From Bacillota bacterium (GTDB lineage Bacteria; Bacillota; Clostridia; Oscillospirales; CAG-272), in assembly GCA_021199825.1 (NCBI GenBank), contig JAJQHI010000151.1:1-11326 (forward strand): a stretch of 11,326 nucleotides of DNA, written 5' to 3'. The position numbers were made by a program, and so were the translations under genes. The notes below the pieces were generated by a model. That model worked only from the letters and a program-made list of their open reading frames with translations. It was not told the DNA's origin and did not search any database. Shown piece after piece: positions 6,581 through 11,326 of the stretch; position 1 is the first letter of the stretch; each line of letters begins with the position of its first letter.

Positions 6581-6681
6581 CCTCATCCCAGCCTTTCATA
6601 TACCCCTTCCCAAAAGTTTTTGAAGGTGCAGGGGGTATTTTTTTAAAAATACCCCCTGCCGGTGTTCGGGGCGGAGCCCCG
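6581..6681 (+). repeat. Dispersed palindromic element, copy C
   Basis: It begins with CCTCATCCCAGCCTTTCATA (6581-6600), nearly identical to the copy A leader. CCCCTTCCCAAAAGTTTTTG follows, then a 15-bp hairpin, GCAGGGGGTATTTTT (6628-6642) with its perfect complement at 6645-6659. It ends in CGGGGC-GGA-GCCCCG (6667-6681). The layout and spacing match copies A and B. It sits about 55 nt upstream of the U32 gene promoter, with the heptamer tract between. Confidence 0.85.
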
Positions 6682-6689
6682 ATAACTCT

Positions 6690-6731
6690 CCACTCCTCAC
6701 TGACCACTAACCACTAATCACTGACCACTAA
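6690..6731 (+). repeat. 7-nt tandem repeat, six units
   Basis: Six consecutive heptamers in register: CCACTCC, TCACTGA, CCACTAA, CCACTAA, TCACTGA, CCACTAA. They share the core YCACT. The tract lies between palindromic copy C and the -35 of the U32 gene promoter. It is non-coding and resembles short tandemly repeated heptamers known from other bacteria; its length may vary between strains. Confidence 0.75.
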
Positions 6732-6737
6732 TCCCTC

Positions 6738-6766
6738 TTGCGCTTCGTGAAGTTCTGTGCTACAAT
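6738..6766 (+). promoter_or_regulatory. Promoter of the U32 protein-uppP unit
   Basis: TTGCGC (6738-6743) and TACAAT (6761-6766) are 17 nt apart, with a TGN extended -10 (TGCTACAAT). The start of transcription would fall near 6773, about 23 nt before the TTG start codon. Confidence 0.7.
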
Positions 6767-6781
6767 AAAGCCGTCACGACG

Positions 6782-6789
6782 GGAGGTGA
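6782..6789 (+). promoter_or_regulatory. Ribosome binding site that fixes a TTG start
   Basis: GGAGGTGA is a full match to the anti-Shine-Dalgarno. It lies 6 nt before TTG at 6796-6798. The next in-frame ATG (6805-6807) would be 15 nt away, which is too far, so TTG is the preferred start. Confidence 0.8.
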
Positions 6790-6795
6790 GATAAC

Positions 6796-8067
6796 TTGAG
6801 TGATATGAAAAAGCCGGAGCTTTTGTCCCCCGCGGGGGATTTTGAAAAGCTGCGCACAGTGTTCGCGTACGGCGCCGACGCCGCGTATCTTGCGGGCGGA
6901 CAATTCGGAATGCGCTCCGCTGCGGGCAACTTCACGGATGAGGAAATCGAAAAAGCGGCGGAATACGCGCATAAGCTTGGAAAGCGAGTGTACGTCACAC
7001 TCAATACAATGCCCCATACAAAGGAATATCCCGCCCTTCGCGAGTTCGTCTCGTTTCTTGGCAGGGTCGGCGTTGATGCCGTCATCGTCTCCGATATAGG
7101 CGTGCTTTCAGCCGTAAAGGATACTTCTCCCGACCTGCCCGTTCATATATCAACTCAGGCAAGCGCCGTCTCTGCGGCGTCGTGCCGAATGTGGCACTCG
7201 CTCGGCGCCAAACGAATCGTTTTGGCGCGTGAGCTCACCCTTTCTGAGATTCGCGAGATTCGCGATAATACGCCCCCTGACCTTGAGCTTGAGGCGTTCG
7301 TGCACGGATCGATGTGCATAGCGTACAGCGGACGCTGCCTCCTTTCAAATTACTTTGCGGGGAGAGGCGCGAATCAGGGTCAGTGCGCGCAGCCCTGCCG
7401 CTGGAATTATAAAATGAAGCACTCCTTCATCTCAGGGGACGTCACAGAGGAAAAGCGGGGAAATACCGAAATTCCCATAGAGGAGCATCCGGAGGGCACC
7501 TTCGTGCTCAGCTCGCGTGACCTTTGCATGATTGACCATATACCAGAGCTTGCCGCGGCGGGAATTGACAGCTTCAAAATCGAGGGACGCGTGAAAAGCG
7601 CTTATTACGGCGCCGTCACGTCAAACGCGTACAGAATCGCCATAGACAGCTATTTTAACAGCCCCGAAACATATCAAAGCGACCCGCGCCTTTATTATGA
7701 GCTTGAAAGCGTCTCGCACAGGGAATACTCAACGGGATTCTTCTTTGCCTCTCCGAATGAGGGCGCAAATACAACAGCCGCGGGCGGATATATCCGCGAC
7801 AGAGCTTATATCGCCGTCGTTCTGTCGTATGACGAGGACACGGGACGCGCGACCTTCCGCCAAAAAAATAAAATCTCCGAGGGCGAACCGGCTGAGGTCG
7901 TCTCGCCCGGTGTGACGGGCGTCAGAATTATCCCGCGGGACTTTCGCGATGAGGCGGGCGAGCCGATTTCCTCCACCCCGCACCCCTCCATGATATGGTC
8001 CGCATCCGTACCGTTCCCGCTTCACGCGGGAGATATTCTCCGCGGCGCGGGCAGCGACATATTATAA
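6796..8067 (+). CDS. U32 family protein, probable tRNA 5-hydroxyuridine synthesis (TrhP/YrrO-like)
   Basis: A 423-residue U32-family protein ('peptidase U32', formerly collagenase-like). Characterised relatives TrhP (YegQ; YrrN/YrrO in Bacillus) make 5-hydroxyuridine at tRNA position 34 from prephenate. The N-terminal PELLSPAGDFEKLRTVFAYGADAAYLAG (about 7-34) starts a TIM-barrel-like fold. The U32 signature EAFVHGSMCIAYSGRC is followed by QGQCAQPCRW and SSRDLCM. Cys174, Cys181, Cys197 (or 201) and Cys244 are the likely ligands of the [4Fe-4S] cluster known in this family. Length agrees with YrrO (about 420). The tail (about 335-423) is the usual beta-rich C-terminal domain. Translation starts at TTG. 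uppP follows after 36 nt, probably in one transcript. Family membership is certain; the tRNA role is inferred from relatives. Confidence 0.88.
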   Translation: MSDMKKPELLSPAGDFEKLRTVFAYGADAAYLAGGQFGMRSAAGNFTDEEIEKAAEYAHKLGKRVYVTLNTMPHTKEYPALREFVSFLGRVGVDAVIVSDIGVLSAVKDTSPDLPVHISTQASAVSAASCRMWHSLGAKRIVLARELTLSEIREIRDNTPPDLELEAFVHGSMCIAYSGRCLLSNYFAGRGANQGQCAQPCRWNYKMKHSFISGDVTEEKRGNTEIPIEEHPEGTFVLSSRDLCMIDHIPELAAAGIDSFKIEGRVKSAYYGAVTSNAYRIAIDSYFNSPETYQSDPRLYYELESVSHREYSTGFFFASPNEGANTTAAGGYIRDRAYIAVVLSYDEDTGRATFRQKNKISEGEPAEVVSPGVTGVRIIPRDFRDEAGEPISSTPHPSMIWSASVPFPLHAGDILRGAGSDIL

Positions 8068-8103
8068 TATAAATACATAATACACATATAAAAGGAGCGT
8101 TTT

Positions 8104-8934
8104 ATGCTTGAGATTCTGAAAGCCATATTTTTTGGCATAGTGCAGGGGATAACCGAATGGCTCCCCATATCGAGTACGGGACATATGATTCTGCTTGATG
8201 AGTTCATTCATCTCGATGTCTCAGAGGACTTCATGGAGCTATTTGAGGTGCTCATACAGTTAGGCTCAATTATAGCCGTCATAGTCGTCTACTTCACAAA
8301 GCTCAATCCGTTTTCGACAAAGAAAACGCCCGCGGAGAAAAAATCCACATGGCATATGTGGGTGTGTGTCGTCGCAGGCGTTATCCCCTCAGCCGTCGCC
8401 GGAATTCTGCTCGACGACTGGTTCACGGAGCATTTCTATAACTGGTACACGGTCGCCGCGACGCTCATCATATACGGCGTCGCCTTCATCGTTATCGAAT
8501 ACATAAACCGCGGCCGCAAATATAAAATCACGTCCCCTGAGGACATAGACATCAAAACAGCCGTTTTGATAGGCTGCTTTCAGGTGCTCGCCATCATCCC
8601 CGGCACGTCGCGCTCCGGCTCAACCATAATCGGCGCGATGCTCCTCGGAACCTCACGCACCGCGGCGGCGGAATTTTCATTCTTCATGGCAATCCCCACA
8701 ATGCTCGGCGCGTCTCTTCTGAAGGGCGTCAAAATCATTGCCATCGACGGGCTTGAGGTCACATCAAACGAATGGCTGCTCTTGGCGGTCGCATCCGTTG
8801 TCGCGTTCGTCGTATCGCTTGCCGTGATAAAATTCCTCGTCGGCTTCGTCAGACGCCATACCTTCTCATCCTTCGGCGTGTACAGAATCATTCTCGGCGC
8901 CGCCGTCATCGTTTATTTCGCGCTTTTCGCGTGA
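8104..8934 (+). CDS. uppP: Undecaprenyl-diphosphatase UppP (BacA)
   Basis: An integral membrane phosphatase that dephosphorylates undecaprenyl diphosphate to recycle the lipid carrier for peptidoglycan and other cell-wall polymers. Its loss or gain affects bacitracin sensitivity. The 276 residues match the usual 265-280. Motif 1 is GIVQGITEWLPISSTGH (about 11-27, Glu18, Ser24, His27). The first Glu of the E. coli motif (Glu17) is Gln14 here, a variant often seen in Firmicutes. Motif 2 is PGTSRSGSTI (Arg170). Several hydrophobic helices span the rest. AAGGAG lies about 7 nt before the ATG. It sits 36 nt behind the U32 gene with no terminator between, so co-transcription is likely. Confidence 0.96.
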   Translation: MLEILKAIFFGIVQGITEWLPISSTGHMILLDEFIHLDVSEDFMELFEVLIQLGSIIAVIVVYFTKLNPFSTKKTPAEKKSTWHMWVCVVAGVIPSAVAGILLDDWFTEHFYNWYTVAATLIIYGVAFIVIEYINRGRKYKITSPEDIDIKTAVLIGCFQVLAIIPGTSRSGSTIIGAMLLGTSRTAAAEFSFFMAIPTMLGASLLKGVKIIAIDGLEVTSNEWLLLAVASVVAFVVSLAVIKFLVGFVRRHTFSSFGVYRIILGAAVIVYFALFA

Positions 8935-9078
8935 GGGGAAAATTTTTTCGTGGATTTTACCCGTCAGCCCGCACGTCTGCCTTCTTTGTTCCGTGGAAGC
9001 TCACGCTGCTCTTTTGACGCGGTTCCTTCACGCATGATGACCAATAGTTGATATTTTATCTTCATATTCTTTCGTTTT

Positions 9079-9118
9079 TGCGCGGCAATGTGGGTTTTGC
9101 GCTCCATATTGCCGCGCA
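9079..9118 (+). terminator. Probable terminator after uppP
   Basis: An 11-bp perfect stem, TGCGCGGCAAT (9079-9089) with ATTGCCGCGCA (9108-9118), extends inward with G-U and G-C pairs. It is followed by a weak T-run (TTCTTTC). It lies between uppP and pgk, about 145 nt after the uppP stop. The rest of 8935-9161 shows no gene, only AT-rich sequence. Confidence 0.6.
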
Positions 9119-9161
9119 TTCTTTCACGGTTAAAAGAAAATTACGCATATTATATTTTTTG

Positions 9162-9190
9162 TTGCCGTCCGCTCCTTTTTGTGATACAAT
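9162..9190 (+). promoter_or_regulatory. Promoter of the pgk-tpiA operon
   Basis: TTGCCG (9162-9167) and TACAAT (9185-9190) are 17 nt apart, with an extended -10 (TGATACAAT). The leader to the pgk ATG would be about 38 nt and contains AAAGGAG. The -10 block TGTGNTACAATAA is the same as in front of the U32 gene. Confidence 0.75.
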
Positions 9191-9234
9191 AATATGTGTG
9201 TGACACAGAATAATTTATATCAAAGGAGCTTTTT

Positions 9235-10536
9235 ATGGCTAAGTACAACAAGAAAACAATCGAGGACATCGACGTATCCGGCAAGAGAGTTCTGGCTCGC
9301 TGCGACTTCAACGTTCCTATGCAGGGCGGCGAAATAACGGACGACAAGCGCATTGTGGGCGCGATGCCGACGATAAAATATCTCTCGGATCACGGCGCTA
9401 AGGTGATTCTCTGCTCACATCTCGGCAGACCTCACAGCGTATTGAGCGCAAAAATCAAGCTCGACAAAAAGGAAAAGGCTAAGGTTGAGGCTCTTCCCGA
9501 AGAGGAAAGAGCGGCAGCTGAGGCAGCTCTTCTCGAAAAGGCAAAGGGCGACGTTACAAAGCTCTCCCTCGCGCCTGTGGCGGAGCGCATCTCACAGTAT
9601 TTAGGCAAGCCCGTTGTTATGGCATCCGACGTTATCGGACCTGACGCGAAGGCTAAGGCTGCGGCTCTCTCCGACGGCGACGTTATGCTTCTTGAAAACG
9701 TACGCTTCCACGCTGAGGAGGAAAAGAACGACCCCGAATTCGCGAAGGAGCTCGCATCCCTTGCAGATATTTATGTAAACGACGCATTCGGCACGGCTCA
9801 CCGCGCACACGCGTCAACAGCAGGCGTTGCCGATTATCTTCCCGCAGTGTGCGGATACCTCATCCAGAAGGAAATCTCCGTCATGGGCGGCGCGCTTGAG
9901 AATCCGAAGCGCCCCTTCGTCGCTATTCTCGGCGGCGCTAAGGTTTCCGACAAAATCGGCGTTATCAACAACCTCATCGAAAAGGTTGATATGCTCATCA
10001 TCGGCGGCGGAATGGCGTACACCTTCTTCCGTTCACGCGGTCTTTCAATCGGCGACTCCCTCTGCGAGGAGGACAAACTCGACGTGGCTAAGGCTGTCGT
10101 TGAGAAGGCGCATCAGCACGGCGTAAAGTTCCTGCTCCCCGTTGACAATATCATCGGACGCGAGTATGACAAGGACACCGTTCACATGCGCATGTACTCA
10201 AACGCAATCCCCGACGGCTGGATGGGTCTTGACATCGGCGAAAAGACGCAGGAGCTCTTCTCAAAGTCCATCATGGGCGCGGGCACTGTAGGCTGGAACG
10301 GACCTATGGGCGTTTCCGAATGGGAAAACTTCGCGTCGGGCACTGAGGCTGTGGCTAAGGCTGTGGCTGAGTCAGGTGCCGTATCCATCATCGGCGGCGG
10401 CGACTCCGCGGCTGCTGTTGAAAAGCTCGGATACGCTGACAAGATGACTCACATCTCAACGGGCGGCGGCGCGTCGCTTGAATTCCTTGAGGGAATCGAG
10501 CTTCCCGGCATTGCCTGCCTCATGGACAAGGAATAA
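9235..10536 (+). CDS. pgk: Phosphoglycerate kinase, with charged insertion
   Basis: Catalyses the substrate-level phosphorylation of glycolysis, 1,3-bisphosphoglycerate + ADP to 3-phosphoglycerate + ATP, in the cytosol. Conserved parts appear in order: RCDFNVP (22-28), SHLGRP (61-66), SLAPVAERI (about 111-119), [26 protein letters not shown], and the C-terminal nucleotide-binding region with [13 protein letters not shown] and [13 protein letters not shown]. It has 433 residues against about 395 in most bacteria. The excess is an Ala/Lys/Glu-rich segment at about 67-108, right after the substrate loop SHLGRP. Catalytic motifs are intact, so the enzyme should be active. AAAGGAG lies 5 nt before the ATG. 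It heads an operon with tpiA, 17 nt downstream. Confidence 0.98.
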   Translation: MAKYNKKTIEDIDVSGKRVLARCDFNVPMQGGEITDDKRIVGAMPTIKYLSDHGAKVILCSHLGRPHSVLSAKIKLDKKEKAKVEALPEEERAAAEAALLEKAKGDVTKLSLAPVAERISQYLGKPVVMASDVIGPDAKAKAAALSDGDVMLLENVRFHAEEEKNDPEFAKELASLADIYVNDAFGTAHRAHASTAGVADYLPAVCGYLIQKEISVMGGALENPKRPFVAILGGAKVSDKIGVINNLIEKVDMLIIGGGMAYTFFRSRGLSIGDSLCEEDKLDVAKAVVEKAHQHGVKFLLPVDNIIGREYDKDTVHMRMYSNAIPDGWMGLDIGEKTQELFSKSIMGAGTVGWNGPMGVSEWENFASGTEAVAKAVAESGAVSIIGGGDSAAAVEKLGYADKMTHISTGGGASLEFLEGIELPGIACLMDKE

Positions 10537-10553
10537 TCGGAGGAACATCATAT

Positions 10554-11321
10554 ATGAATAAAGCAACAAGAGCCGCTGTTATAGCGGGCAACTGGAAGAT
10601 GAACAAGACGCCCTCCGAGGCGTCGGTGCTCGTATCCGCTATAGCGGAGCGCGCAGCAGGCAAGGACGGCTGCCGTGTCGTTCTCTGCGTTCCCTATGTG
10701 GACATCCCCGCGGCGGTTGAGGCTGCCCGCGGCACAAACGTAAAAATCGGCGCCGAGAACGTACACTTCAAGGAGTCGGGCGCGTATACGGGTGAGATTT
10801 CGGCAGCAATGCTCGTTGAGTGCGGCGTTGAATACGTCATCGTCGGACACAGTGAACGCCGCCAGTACTTCGGCGAGACGAACGAAACGGTAAATCTTCG
10901 CGCGAAGGCAGGTCTTGCGGCAGGACTGAAGGTCATCATCTGCGTCGGCGAGGTGCTTGAGGAGCGCCAGTCGGGAATCACCTCCGAGATTGTCTCAATG
11001 CAGACAAAGCTCGCGCTCGCGGGAATCACGCCCGAAGAGCTTGAAAACGTCATCATCGCGTATGAGCCCGTATGGGCAATCGGCACGGGACTCACCGCAA
11101 CGCCCGAACAGGCTGACGAGGTATGCGGAATCATCCGCTCTGTCGTTGCGGGACTTTACGGCGAGGACAAGGCTATGGCTCTCACCGTTCAGTACGGCGG
11201 CTCAATGAACGACAAAAACGCGGCTGAGCTTCTCTCCAAGGTCAACGTTGACGGCGGACTTATCGGCGGCGCGTCGCTCAAGCCTGACGCGTTTGGCAGT
11301 ATAATTGACGCGGCTCAGTAA
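10554..11321 (+). CDS. tpiA: Triosephosphate isomerase
   Basis: Interconverts dihydroxyacetone phosphate and glyceraldehyde 3-phosphate, as a cytosolic TIM-barrel dimer. 255 residues is a complete, normal length. Active-site residues are all visible: Asn13/Lys15 in AGNWKMN, the electrophile His99 in VGHSERR, and the catalytic base Glu171 in AYEPVWAIGTG, followed by the mobile loop 6. The phosphate-binding YGGSMN and GGASLKPDAF segments are near the C-terminus. The usual GAQN is GAEN here (GAENVHFKESGAYTGE), a conservative change. GGAGGA lies about 9 nt before the ATG, 17 nt after the pgk stop, so the two are co-transcribed. The stop TAA is at 11319-11321. Confidence 0.98.
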   Translation: MNKATRAAVIAGNWKMNKTPSEASVLVSAIAERAAGKDGCRVVLCVPYVDIPAAVEAARGTNVKIGAENVHFKESGAYTGEISAAMLVECGVEYVIVGHSERRQYFGETNETVNLRAKAGLAAGLKVIICVGEVLEERQSGITSEIVSMQTKLALAGITPEELENVIIAYEPVWAIGTGLTATPEQADEVCGIIRSVVAGLYGEDKAMALTVQYGGSMNDKNAAELLSKVNVDGGLIGGASLKPDAFGSIIDAAQ

Positions 11322-11326
11322 TATTC

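Noticed and set aside
6347-6623. Short rightward frames in the divergent intergenic region
   Set aside because: They are Phe/Ser/Pro-rich, cover hairpins and T-runs, and lack a convincing ribosome binding site.
6690-6731. CRISPR-like array
   Set aside because: Units are 7 nt with no spacers and there are no cas genes; it is a simple tandem repeat.
7729-8025. Leftward frame of 98 codons inside the U32 gene
   Set aside because: It is a shadow of the conserved C-terminal domain of the U32 protein.

Overview
The window looks like a chromosomal segment from an anaerobic Firmicute, most likely a gut Clostridia of the Oscillospirales type. This is an inference from four things: strong GGAGG-type ribosome binding sites, moderate GC, small Ser/Asp/Glu-rich lipoproteins, and a U32-family/uppP/pgk/tpiA gene content typical of that group. 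No 16S rRNA or other taxonomic marker is present, so the placement is tentative.

The left half (1-6353) is transcribed leftward. It holds htpG (Hsp90, 3' end cut by the window edge); a two-gene unit of an FAD-dependent flavoprotein and a two-cluster ferredoxin that resembles the fumarate reductase/AprA + AprB class; and a two-gene lipoprotein unit. The upstream lipoprotein gene carries an in-frame TAG at codon 70, which separates the signal peptide and linker from an otherwise intact Ig-like domain. Each of the three units has a near-consensus sigma-A promoter (TTGACA-17-TATAAT, TTGAAA-17-TATAAT, TTGACA-18-TAAAAT).

The right half (6738-11321) is transcribed rightward. It holds a U32-family protein (probably tRNA 5-hydroxyuridine synthesis) followed 36 nt later by undecaprenyl-diphosphatase uppP, then a separate glycolytic operon pgk-tpiA. 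Both right-hand promoters share an extended -10 (TGNTACAAT).

The most distinctive feature is between the genes. Three copies of a roughly 100-115 bp palindromic element (1883-1998, 2070-2174, 6581-6681) share a conserved leader, then a long G5/C5 hairpin, then a short hairpin with an RGA loop. The stem sequences differ between copies but pairing is preserved. Copies A and B sit head to head around a strong terminator. The divergent intergenic region 6354-6737 also holds other hairpins, a repeated TATTAGTC block and a 7-nt tandem repeat. I see no mobile-element gene, CRISPR array, tRNA or rRNA. I do not see a clear new multi-gene system; the best leads are the repeat family, the interrupted lipoprotein, and the flavoprotein/ferredoxin pair of unknown substrate.
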